Shown here: positions 6,870 to 13,980 of the stretch, in pieces
Position numbering within the stretch: the first letter of the stretch is position 1
Layout of the letters: every line of letters starts with the position of its first letter
Virus record (IMG/VR): IMGVR_UViG_3300005825_000009
Coordinates: 1 to 44,907 of that record
Direction: 5' to 3' (one strand)
DNA length: 44,907 bases
Origin: a virus
Program-made: the position numbers and the translations under genes
The notes under the pieces: generated by a model
What the model saw: the letters and a program-made list of their open reading frames with translations, nothing else
The model's database searches: none
Told to the model about the DNA's origin: nothing

Positions 6870-7869
6870 GTATCTCGCTGCCAAAGACGGCAGCTACCTG
6901 CGTGCGCTTGTCTACGGTTTAGGTAAGAGCAAGAAAACGTGGTGGGTTGGCACGGCGGCGGAAGCCGGCTTCGACGTCTTACTGTTCGACGCCGACAAAG
7001 GTGCCAAAATTCTGCGTCAGCTAACGCCAGCAGCGCAGGAGCGCATCCACGTTATCAATTGCGGCGACCATCCGACACGGGCTGTTGCAGCGCAGGCCGT
7101 TGCCGTTGCCTTTCGGCGGTTCTTCTTCTATTGGAATCCCGCGACGAGTCGTGCATCCTTGTATCCGACGCAAGGAAGCTACCGCTATGATTTGGGCGGA
7201 GATAACCCAAACCTTGTTGTAGCGTTGGATAGCTGGACTGCACTTTGTCGCAGTCTGGTTATGCAGTATTCCCAAGAGAATAAAATCGACCTGGCGGATG
7301 CAGCCAAACCCGAGTGGGATGGGTACGGGTTCGTGGGGCGCTTGGCAAGTTGGATTCTTGGCCAGTTAAAAGCCGGGCAATTCCACTCTGTCGTAGTTGC
7401 ACACGAGACGACATACGAGAAATACAAAGGAACGGGGCGCACGCGCCGACTTGTCAACTCTCGTATCCAGCCAGTGTCAACCAGCAACCCGCACGGGCAG
7501 ACACTCGCCAAAGAATTCGATGACGTGTTGCGTCTCTACAAGGAGGGTAGCACGTTCTATATCGACACAGACGGCAACAAGGATAAGGATGCCGGGAGCC
7601 GGTGTCTGCCGCCTGCCGTTCACAAATGGGATGACGCGCAATTTTGGCAAGTGTGTGACATGGGCGGGATTCCGCGTCCCGACATGAACAATCTGCCGCC
7701 CCCGTGTGTCTATCCTTACATTGAGTCTGCGGCTGACTTGCAACTGGAGCGTGATTATATCGCGCAACGGGAGCAGGTTACTGTAGCAACTATGCAGGTG
7801 GCTACCGAAGCAGCACCTGTAATCCAGCCAACACGTGTGCGGACAAAGCTCACGATTGGCAAACGCTAA
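6853..7869 (+). CDS. Sak4-like RecA-fold ATPase (AAA_24 type)
   Basis: A 338-aa protein. The ATG at 6853 gives MPSLNEYLAAKDG, leading straight into the nucleotide-binding strand RALVYGLGKSKKTWW (residues 18-31). Aligned with the family pattern YGxxGxGKT, the Gly before the catalytic Lys is replaced by Lys (GLGKSKKT, K28-T29). FDVLLFDADKG, NLVVALDSWTAL (Walker B) and FHSVVVAHE follow in the order expected of AAA_24/Sak4 single-strand-annealing recombinases. Sak4 proteins bind ssDNA and help phage homologous recombination, often with an SSB. A Cas4-like nuclease lies upstream and an SSB candidate (8246) downstream, which supports that role. The C-terminus (TRVRTKLTIGKR) is basic. Confidence 0.72.
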   Translation: MPSLNEYLAAKDGSYLRALVYGLGKSKKTWWVGTAAEAGFDVLLFDADKGAKILRQLTPAAQERIHVINCGDHPTRAVAAQAVAVAFRRFFFYWNPATSRASLYPTQGSYRYDLGGDNPNLVVALDSWTALCRSLVMQYSQENKIDLADAAKPEWDGYGFVGRLASWILGQLKAGQFHSVVVAHETTYEKYKGTGRTRRLVNSRIQPVSTSNPHGQTLAKEFDDVLRLYKEGSTFYIDTDGNKDKDAGSRCLPPAVHKWDDAQFWQVCDMGGIPRPDMNNLPPPCVYPYIESAADLQLERDYIAQREQVTVATMQVATEAAPVIQPTRVRTKLTIGKR

Positions 7870-7883
7870 GAGGAGCAAAGAAG

Positions 7884-8174
7884 ATGGCTTTGGTATTCAA
7901 GAAGCTGCCGGACCCGCCGCGCAGGAAGCCCGAGCACGTGTTGGGGACGGTGCGCGATGTCATATTAGCACTCATGAAGCTGCCGATGGACGACGAAGTG
8001 TACGTCATGAACTACAACTTCAATGGCGATGAAGTAGCAGCTATCAATGGCGGCTGTGCATTCGCCGTGGTCGGCGTGAGTGACCCGCTGAATGGGCTCT
8101 CGATGCTGTACTACGACGGTCCCGAGATGGACGCGGATAGCGATGACGATTTGGAGGAGGACAACGACGACTGA
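7884..8174 (+). CDS. Small acidic-tailed protein, unknown
   Basis: A 96-aa protein with a good ribosome site (AGAGGAG at about 7869-7875) before ATG 7884. The N-terminus is basic (FKKLPDPPRRKPEH), the middle seems a compact beta-alpha domain (DEVYVMNYNFNGDEVAAINGGCAFAVVGV), and the last 17 residues are almost all Asp and Glu (DADSDDDLEEDNDD). Acidic tails are common on ssDNA-binding proteins and DNA mimics, but no family can be named. It lies between the Sak4-like ATPase and an SSB candidate. Confidence 0.75.
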   Translation: MALVFKKLPDPPRRKPEHVLGTVRDVILALMKLPMDDEVYVMNYNFNGDEVAAINGGCAFAVVGVSDPLNGLSMLYYDGPEMDADSDDDLEEDNDD

Positions 8175-8245
8175 GTAAAAGCCGCTGCCGTAAATGGCAG
8201 TAAACAGCAAACCGCAAAACCGTAAACTTGTTTGGAGAGATTCAA

Positions 8246-8857
8246 ATGAATGAAATGACCGCAGAAGAAATGGCATTGGAGGACGTGCTGATTGGCGATG
8301 ACCAGTTGGCAACTCTTGCCGAGCTGGCAGAGCTGGATATTTCCGATGTCGACCCGTGGCGTGGCTATACGCAGTTTCCCGTCGGGATGTTCCACTGGCG
8401 TGTGCAGAGTTCCGACCTGAGCACGCAAGACACCAAGAGCGGAAAGCGTGCTGTCATGTCGGTGACGCTCGAATGCCTGGCGGTGGAAGCGCTCCAGGAC
8501 AAGACGCTGAATCCGGCCGATTACATCGGCGAGGTTCACCAGGAGCGAATCATGATTTTCGACCTGGACAAGAGCGTCGGCCAAATGGTGGCACTCATGC
8601 AGGATGCCGGTTTCCAGGGGAAGGGCACGTTCCTGCAACTGATGCGGCAGTTCGGTGAATCGAAAATCGAGTTCAAAGGCGGCATCAAGCATCGCCGGGA
8701 TAAGGATGACCCGGACAAGGTATATGCCAACCTGGACCCGCAGAAGATTCGACCTGCCGTGGTCTCAGCGGCTGTCGGAGTCGCCTCCGCCGGTGCGGCT
8801 GCAACTCCGGCTACGCCTGCTCGCAGTGGCGGATTGGCAATCGGCGGCAGGAAGTAA
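8246..8857 (+). CDS. Possible ssDNA-binding protein (OB-fold-like, DUF669-like)
   Basis: A 203-aa protein with TTTGGAGAG upstream of ATG 8246. After an acidic N-terminus (EEMALEDVLIGDDQ) comes a segment like phage SSB-related proteins: PVGMFHWRVQSSDLSTQDTKSGKRAVMSVTLE (written here in parts: PVGMFHWRVQSSDL, TKSGKRAVMSVTLE), a strand-loop-strand pattern resembling DUF669. The C-terminus is low complexity (AAATPATPARSGG) and ends GGLAIGGRK. An SSB role is inferred from this pattern and from the neighbouring Sak4-like gene. It is the last gene before a strong terminator at 8874. Confidence 0.5.
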   Translation: MNEMTAEEMALEDVLIGDDQLATLAELAELDISDVDPWRGYTQFPVGMFHWRVQSSDLSTQDTKSGKRAVMSVTLECLAVEALQDKTLNPADYIGEVHQERIMIFDLDKSVGQMVALMQDAGFQGKGTFLQLMRQFGESKIEFKGGIKHRRDKDDPDKVYANLDPQKIRPAVVSAAVGVASAGAAATPATPARSGGLAIGGRK

Positions 8858-8873
8858 TCCGCTAATTGCGGAG

Positions 8874-8904
8874 GACCGGGTGTCAGTTGGCACCCGGTCT
8901 TTTT
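8874..8904 (+). terminator. Intrinsic terminator after the SSB candidate
   Basis: GACCGGGTG (8874-8882) pairs perfectly with CACCCGGTC (8891-8899) around an 8-nt loop and is followed by TTTTT (8900-8904). This 9-bp GC-rich stem with a U-tract is a classical rho-independent terminator. It splits the rightward replication block into a recombination half and a polymerase half; no consensus promoter is visible just after it, so downstream genes may depend on readthrough. Confidence 0.9.
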
Positions 8905-9153
8905 ATGCTGCTACTGCGCGTCCATCCACCGCTGTGCAAGTTCGTGCTCTTTGGCAAGGGTAGCGAGGAGTTTGATTTAGACTGCGTCGTTATCTTTACC
9001 AAAGAGATAGACAAGCTGTCTGCACTGGCCTACTTCGGTATCCTGGAGCGACTGACAAAATGTGTGAAGCAAAACAATCCCGCACGAATACTTCATTGCG
9101 AGGAAGGGCTAAACTCACGCTTGTCCTCTCGCTCTTCACCCCTAATCAGTTAA
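8905..9153 (+). CDS. Small protein, doubtful, directly after terminator
   Basis: A possible 82-aa protein whose ATG directly abuts the U-tract of the terminator at 8874-8904, with no ribosome site. Its first two thirds look protein-like (CKFVLFGKGSEEFDLDCVVIF, then LSALAYFGILERLTKC). The last 30 residues overlap the next gene in another frame and look like noise (LNSRLSSRSSPLIS). It may be a decayed or truncated gene. Kept at low confidence because nothing else explains 8905-9060. Confidence 0.38.
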   Translation: MLLLRVHPPLCKFVLFGKGSEEFDLDCVVIFTKEIDKLSALAYFGILERLTKCVKQNNPARILHCEEGLNSRLSSRSSPLIS

Positions 9154-9302
9154 CTGAATTTGGCGAACTTTGTCGTATAGGCGGCTTAGACGAGGCCACG
9201 GACATAGACGACATGGTGAAGTTAGCTTGTTGGCTGTTGACCGGTGTCTACAATGACGCCGGGCTAAACGTACTAATGCGAAAGAAGGAGGGCGAGGGAT
9301 GA
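9060..9302 (+). CDS. Small protein, unknown
   Basis: An 80-aa protein with GGAG about eleven bases before ATG 9060. The first 18 residues are basic and irregular, then a helical segment begins (LVLSLFTPNQLTEFGELCRIGGLDE, in parts). The C-terminus LLTGVYNDAGLNVLMRKKEGEG overlaps the next start in an ATGA junction (9299-9302), which supports the frame. The true start may lie further in than 9060. No function can be assigned. Confidence 0.52.
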   Translation: MCEAKQSRTNTSLRGRAKLTLVLSLFTPNQLTEFGELCRIGGLDEATDIDDMVKLACWLLTGVYNDAGLNVLMRKKEGEG

Positions 9303-9649
9303 GCGAACCTGACTGGACAGGGTTGCGAGAGCGCTGGACGAGGGCCGCAATAGCTGAACGCGCGGAGCGCCTTGAATGGGCGCACCCAGCAATGGAGCGG
9401 GCTGCGGCGGCATTCTGGGAATTGCGCAATGCCGGATGGAGGCCGGCCGAATATTACCCGAAAGGCGGCGGCATGTTTCTCGCATGGCGGCCGGATTCAC
9501 CGATGCCGTACAAGTGCAAATACGAGGGCACCTGGCCCGACGGGCAGTGGTGGGCATATATCGATGGGGACGTATGGCCAGACAGGCCGGTACTCTGGCG
9601 GCCGCTGCCGCAGCAGATTGCAGGCACGGCCGCTAATAATCGTCAATGA
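9299..9649 (+). CDS. Trp-rich small protein, unknown
   Basis: A 116-aa protein beginning in an ATGA overlap, with GAGGGCGAGGG just upstream. It is rich in Trp and Pro in the second half (FLAWRPDSPMPYK, YEGTWPDGQWWAYIDGDVWPDRPVLWRPLP), suggesting a compact beta domain, after a helical Arg/Glu/Ala-rich N-terminus. No known motif is seen. It is the last gene before the GATC-rich insert-like gene at 9664. Confidence 0.7.
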   Translation: MSEPDWTGLRERWTRAAIAERAERLEWAHPAMERAAAAFWELRNAGWRPAEYYPKGGGMFLAWRPDSPMPYKCKYEGTWPDGQWWAYIDGDVWPDRPVLWRPLPQQIAGTAANNRQ

Positions 9650-9663
9650 AAAGGTAGATTGAT

Positions 9664-10017
9664 ATGGCAAATCATCACGACAACGGAAATCCGGAAAATA
9701 AAATTGCTAGATCCCTTCTCGAAGCATATAAAGAAATGAGAGGCGCTGGAGAAGATGCGATGACGCCAGCCGCGCGTCTAGAGAATTTAGGCGCGTTGCG
9801 AGACCATCCGGCCGGCATGTACGGCCCAAGCGATCATGGGGCTGTTCGCTTTTCGGTTGGCTCTGATAAAGACAACGAAAAAGTTGTCTTGGACTTTGGA
9901 ACCCCGGTCAATTGGATGGCAATGGATCCAGAGCAAGCAATGCACCTTGCATCGCACCTTATGAAGCACGCGCGTCGCGTAAGTAAAAGCCAGCTCATAA
10001 TCTCCATTGACCCGTAG
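9664..10017 (+). CDS. Accessory (moron-like) protein, unknown
   Basis: A 117-aa protein. The N-terminus is hydrophilic (MANHHDNGNPENK), the C-terminal half carries FSVGSDKDNEKVVLDFGTPVNWMAMDPEQA and a helix MHLASHLMKHARRVSK (in parts), a pattern I associate with a recurrent family of small hypothetical phage proteins. Three of the nine GATC sites of the whole genome lie in these 354 bases (9709, 9831, 9925), and the first 100 bases are richer in A than the flanks. Both point to recent acquisition from a genome that does not avoid GATC. No ribosome site of good quality is present (AAGGTAG upstream). Confidence 0.72.
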   Translation: MANHHDNGNPENKIARSLLEAYKEMRGAGEDAMTPAARLENLGALRDHPAGMYGPSDHGAVRFSVGSDKDNEKVVLDFGTPVNWMAMDPEQAMHLASHLMKHARRVSKSQLIISIDP

Positions 10018-10080
10018 AAGGGCAACGGATGAACAACGCAACACTTTCCGTTACACGGCAGCGGAATGGGAGGATGAGGA

Positions 10081-12588
10081 ATGAGACCGCAGCCGTTGTC
10101 AAATGACACCTGCCTGTATCGGCGGATTACGGTGTTGACTACTAATCGCTTCAGCGAGAAGCTACGTAGTTTGCAAATAAAGTATTTCCGCAAGGCGCGT
10201 GTGCCGGCGATGCTCACAAGCTATCACGCGCTGACCGTTGGCTGCCAGAAGAAAGTTGGCAAGAAGAAATACGTGCCGGACGAGAGTAAGCGCGCGGAGT
10301 TCTTTGCGCGCCTCCGCAATGCCAAACCAGACTTCATCATCGTGCAAGATGCGGTTGCGCTATACTACCTAACGGGTAAGCACAGCTTGCATCTCTGCCG
10401 TGGCTGCGTCTACGCGTGGGAAGGTATCCCTGTATTTGTCTTGGTACCCATCGTGCAAGTTGTCATGCGTGGCAACGTATACACACCGTGGGTAATGCTA
10501 AAGGATTTACACAAACTGCGGAGGTGGCTCTATGGCGAACAACGACCCCAACCAAGATTTCGCTATCAAGTGTGCCGAACGCTTGCTGAAGTCGAAGCCG
10601 CCAAAGAATCAGCAGCGACATGTCTATGCTTGGCAATTGATGTGGAGACAATCGGAGCCGGGTACACCGCTACGATTAGTTGCACGGGTATCGCCGGATG
10701 GCATCGTGACGGAAGCATATCTGTGTGGGTCATCCCGTGGTATACAGGGCATAGTGAGGGAGGCAAACCATTTTGGCCAAGTGCGGATGTGGAAGCCCGA
10801 GTACGTACAGAGGTAGCCGCACTACTTGATAACTCAGTGCCAAAGGTAATGCAAAATGGCTTGTATGATTCCACCTACTTCGTGCGGGAGAACATGCCCG
10901 TACGTAACTGGTGGTTGGATACAGCCGTGGCGTTCCACGCGGTCTGGCAACAAGCGCCAAAGCGCCTCGACTTCATCGCGAGTATCTGCTGTGACTACGT
11001 GCAATACTGGAAGGATGAAGGCAAAAGCGTCGAGAACGCCAAAGAAGATGTGAAAGTCGGCACGCTACCGACAACCGAAAAAGGCATGGAGCGGTACTGG
11101 CGATACAACGCGCTAGACTGCTACTACACGCTGGTCTCCGTCCCGCCAATAATGTCGCTCATCGCTAAGCAGGACTGGGCGCTCATTAACTACAAGAAAG
11201 AAATTCGCCAGTTTACCGGCCCGAGTCTGGCAATGTCAACACGGGGCATCCGAGTCAACCACGCGATAAAGACAAAGCTAGAGTTCGATAACCACGCCGA
11301 GTCTGCCGAGCAGTTGGAAATACTGCGGACGATGGTAGCCACTCCAGAGTTTAATCCCAACTCCAATCAGCAAGTTGCCGAGTTGCTGTATGATGTACTT
11401 GGTGCGAAGGCATTGCCGAGGAAGGGCAAGACTGTAGATGAGAAGGTGTTAAAGGTTATCCAAACCCAGCACCCACTGATTGCCCGCATCGTTGAGCAGA
11501 TATGGGCGACAAAGAAACCCGCCAACAACGTCAGCAAGTATGGCAGTTCGCTGCGGCTTTACAATGACCGCCTGCTATTCACGCTAAATTCCACTGGCAC
11601 CAAGAATGCCAGATACAGCAGCAAGAACAGCAACCTGCATGTCGGCACCCAAATTCAAAACGTCCCCTATGCAATACGTGTAATGCTGGAGGCTGACCCA
11701 GGTTACGTGCTATTCGAGCGGGACTATGCCCAGTCAGATGGCTACTTCACTGCATTCCATGCAGATGAGGAAGCGTACATCGCCAACTTGACAGGGGATA
11801 AGGACGCACACTGCGTCCATGCGGCGGAGTTCTTCCGCCGCAAATATGAAGATATCTACGCGGGCTATGTGGCGGAGGAACCTTGGGTGGTCGATTCCAC
11901 TAAGGGTGTCCGCCAGATTACAAAGCGTGTCACATACGGCGCCAACTATCTGATGATGGCTTACACGCTTTTCATTACGATGGGACGGCAATCTGTCGTG
12001 GCTGCGGCGCAACAACTTGGCTATGATAAGGCCGGTAACTGGGATTTAAAACGCTGCGTGAAGTTCTGCGAATATCTTCTGTGGGTGTATTTCAATAAGC
12101 TCTATCGCGGTTTGCGCCCGTGGATTGAGACAGAAATTAAAACGGCGATTCGGCATAATAATCGCGCTACTTGCATTGGCGGCTATACACGCACATTCTT
12201 TGGCGACATGGCGAAGGACGACACGGTGCATCGAGACTTGGCCGCATTCTTTGGGCAGTCCGGCACGGCTTGTAATATCAACGAGGCGCTAGAGAATATC
12301 TACTACAGTGACTGGGAAAAGCGCGGCGGTATCTTGCTATTCCAGGTGCATGATTCCATCATCGGGCAGGTACCAATTGACAAGCTGGAGCTAATTGAAG
12401 AAGTGGGCGGCATGATGGCCAACGAACGTGTAGCGCCATCTGGTAAAAAATTCGTTGTACCCTCCGAAGCTAAGGTGGGTATAGGTTGGGGTAAGCGGAT
12501 GATGCCGTTTACCCCCGGTATAACCTTCGCCGAGATAAAAGCCCATGATGACGCTTGGCAGGCGAAGTTCTTTGCTGTCGAGGAGTGA
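10081..12588 (+). CDS. polA: DNA polymerase I family replicative polymerase with 3'-5' exonuclease
   Basis: An 835-aa family A polymerase without the 5'-3' nuclease domain. After a roughly 170-residue N-terminal region of unknown role, the DEDDy proofreading site is complete: AIDVET (D187, E189), VMQNGLYDSTYF (N259, D263) and YNALD (Y342, D346). Polymerase motif A is FERDYAQSDGY (D548), where the usual DYSQIELR has Ser-Asp in place of Ile-Glu. Motif B is RQITKRVTYG (R611, K615, Y619), with Tyr at the position of E. coli F762, as in T7 polymerase. Motif C is QVHDS (H757, D758), Ser replacing the usual Glu. It is likely the main replicative enzyme. GGAGG (10069-10073) precedes the ATG; dNMP kinase follows four bases after the stop. 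Confidence 0.95.
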   Translation: MRPQPLSNDTCLYRRITVLTTNRFSEKLRSLQIKYFRKARVPAMLTSYHALTVGCQKKVGKKKYVPDESKRAEFFARLRNAKPDFIIVQDAVALYYLTGKHSLHLCRGCVYAWEGIPVFVLVPIVQVVMRGNVYTPWVMLKDLHKLRRWLYGEQRPQPRFRYQVCRTLAEVEAAKESAATCLCLAIDVETIGAGYTATISCTGIAGWHRDGSISVWVIPWYTGHSEGGKPFWPSADVEARVRTEVAALLDNSVPKVMQNGLYDSTYFVRENMPVRNWWLDTAVAFHAVWQQAPKRLDFIASICCDYVQYWKDEGKSVENAKEDVKVGTLPTTEKGMERYWRYNALDCYYTLVSVPPIMSLIAKQDWALINYKKEIRQFTGPSLAMSTRGIRVNHAIKTKLEFDNHAESAEQLEILRTMVATPEFNPNSNQQVAELLYDVLGAKALPRKGKTVDEKVLKVIQTQHPLIARIVEQIWATKKPANNVSKYGSSLRLYNDRLLFTLNSTGTKNARYSSKNSNLHVGTQIQNVPYAIRVMLEADPGYVLFERDYAQSDGYFTAFHADEEAYIANLTGDKDAHCVHAAEFFRRKYEDIYAGYVAEEPWVVDSTKGVRQITKRVTYGANYLMMAYTLFITMGRQSVVAAAQQLGYDKAGNWDLKRCVKFCEYLLWVYFNKLYRGLRPWIETEIKTAIRHNNRATCIGGYTRTFFGDMAKDDTVHRDLAAFFGQSGTACNINEALENIYYSDWEKRGGILLFQVHDSIIGQVPIDKLELIEEVGGMMANERVAPSGKKFVVPSEAKVGIGWGKRMMPFTPGITFAEIKAHDDAWQAKFFAVEE

Positions 12589-12592
12589 GATA

Positions 12593-13312
12593 GTGCAAGA
12601 CGAATCGCTAGTAGATACGCGCCCGCCGATGCCTCGATACATTGGCATCGTCGGTAAGGCAGGGCACGGTAAGGACACGGTTGCTCGATTCATCAACGAG
12701 CACTTCAATGGCGTATATAAGTGCATGGGTTTTGCAGACCCACTCAAAATAATGTTGTGGGCACTGGAGTGGCATCACACGTTGCTGAAAGAGCAAGAGC
12801 CGTGGACTATACCGCCAGATTTATACGTGCGGCAGTTGAGCCAATCAATCGCCAAGCAGGAACCCATCGGTCCTCTAGCCAACAAGCACACGAAGGCGCC
12901 GACTCGCGGCCAAATGTTGCAAACGCTGGGAACCGAGTGGGGTCGCAAACTGGTGCATCAAGACCTCTGGGTAAAGCTGGCGGATTATCGGATGGCCAGC
13001 ACCTGGCCACAACCCTGCATCTTTACGGACGTGCGTTTCCCCAATGAGCTTTCGCTGCTAAAGGATAAGCAGGCGTTGATAATCCACATATATCGACCGT
13101 ATCACATCGAGCCGGGACGCGATGCGTTACATGAGTCAGAAGCCCTGAATAAGCTACTGGCGGATGAAGTCAGCTTGTTGGCGGCGTACTTCCCAGACGG
13201 ATATGCTACCATTGTCAACAATCGCGATTTGACGTGGCTGCAAGAGCGCGTCACCAGATTATGCAGCTTTTACACGTCACCAACATTTTGGGAGGATTGG
13301 GGCTATGTCTGA
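12593..13312 (+). CDS. Deoxynucleoside monophosphate kinase
   Basis: A 239-aa P-loop kinase. The GTG at 12593 lies seven bases after GAGGAG and four bases after the polymerase stop; the frame stays open to 12545, but that would overlap the polymerase. The P-loop is GKAGHGKDT (residues 21-29). FADPLKIML, the LQTLGTEWGRKLVHQDLWV segment and IFTDVRFPNE follow, all conserved in phage dNMP kinases of the T4 gene 1 type. The enzyme phosphorylates dNMPs to dNDPs with ATP and so feeds precursors to the adjacent polymerase. It overlaps the MazG-like gene by 8 bases. Confidence 0.88.
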   Translation: MQDESLVDTRPPMPRYIGIVGKAGHGKDTVARFINEHFNGVYKCMGFADPLKIMLWALEWHHTLLKEQEPWTIPPDLYVRQLSQSIAKQEPIGPLANKHTKAPTRGQMLQTLGTEWGRKLVHQDLWVKLADYRMASTWPQPCIFTDVRFPNELSLLKDKQALIIHIYRPYHIEPGRDALHESEALNKLLADEVSLLAAYFPDGYATIVNNRDLTWLQERVTRLCSFYTSPTFWEDWGYV

Positions 13313-13955
13313 GACGCACACACCGATCGAGCCCGTGCGCTGTGAAGTTTGCGGAATAGAAGTCAGCGGCGTTACACCCTGCCAATCGCAGAAAGAGGCA
13401 GTAACCAACTTTGCAGGCGCCTGTCCGCACTACAAAACCAAACGCGCCAATGAGCTATTTTGGGCGACGTTCAACTATTTGCCAGGGACAGGGCGCCAGT
13501 TGCGAGCAAGCGATGTTGCGCTATATCTGGACGGTGCTATCGAAGAGAGTCGCCGGCAAGCAACGGAAAGCGGATTCCATGATGAGGCTAATTACATCCG
13601 CATACCAGAAATGTTCACAGGCCCAATTGACAAAAGTTCGTATCAGAGCCGAAATAGACCGCCGGCGCACTTGCTACCGCTGTCGTTCTACGTGTCCACC
13701 AAAATCATGTTGGTGGTGACAGAGTTGGCGGAGGCTGTCGAGATATTGCGGAACGACCCGTATGCGTTTGACGACAAGGTGCCGGCGCCTTCGCTACAAG
13801 TGGAATTAGCCGATGCCATTATCCGGCTCATGGATTTAATGGGATGGCTACATAACCTGAAGCACCATCCGGACAGCTTCACTCCTGGCGAAATCATCGT
13901 CCTGAAGATGCTGACGAATCGCGAGAGGCCACGCAAACACGGGAAGCGCTTCTAG
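13305..13955 (+). CDS. MazG-like nucleotide pyrophosphohydrolase with N-terminal zinc motif
   Basis: A 216-aa protein. The C-terminal two thirds has the MazG pattern: MLVVTELAEAVEILRND (Glu-rich first metal-binding helix), LQVELADAIIRLMDLMGWL (second metal-binding helix with Glu and Asp), and the phage-typical ending KMLTNRERPRKHGKRF. Such enzymes cleave NTPs or dNTPs to monophosphate plus pyrophosphate, or lower ppGpp-like alarmones. The N-terminus holds CEVCGIEV, TPC and GACPHY, a possible zinc site not part of standard MazG. It sits between the dNMP kinase and the DUF3987-like ATPase. A GATC site lies at 13325. Confidence 0.82.
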   Translation: MSETHTPIEPVRCEVCGIEVSGVTPCQSQKEAVTNFAGACPHYKTKRANELFWATFNYLPGTGRQLRASDVALYLDGAIEESRRQATESGFHDEANYIRIPEMFTGPIDKSSYQSRNRPPAHLLPLSFYVSTKIMLVVTELAEAVEILRNDPYAFDDKVPAPSLQVELADAIIRLMDLMGWLHNLKHHPDSFTPGEIIVLKMLTNRERPRKHGKRF

Positions 13956-13980
13956 CCCACGGAGATATGGAACGCGCGAT

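Noticed and set aside
10029-10106. A 25-codon frame before the polymerase
   Set aside because: Weak AAGGG upstream only, overlaps the polymerase start out of frame, and no conserved feature is visible.
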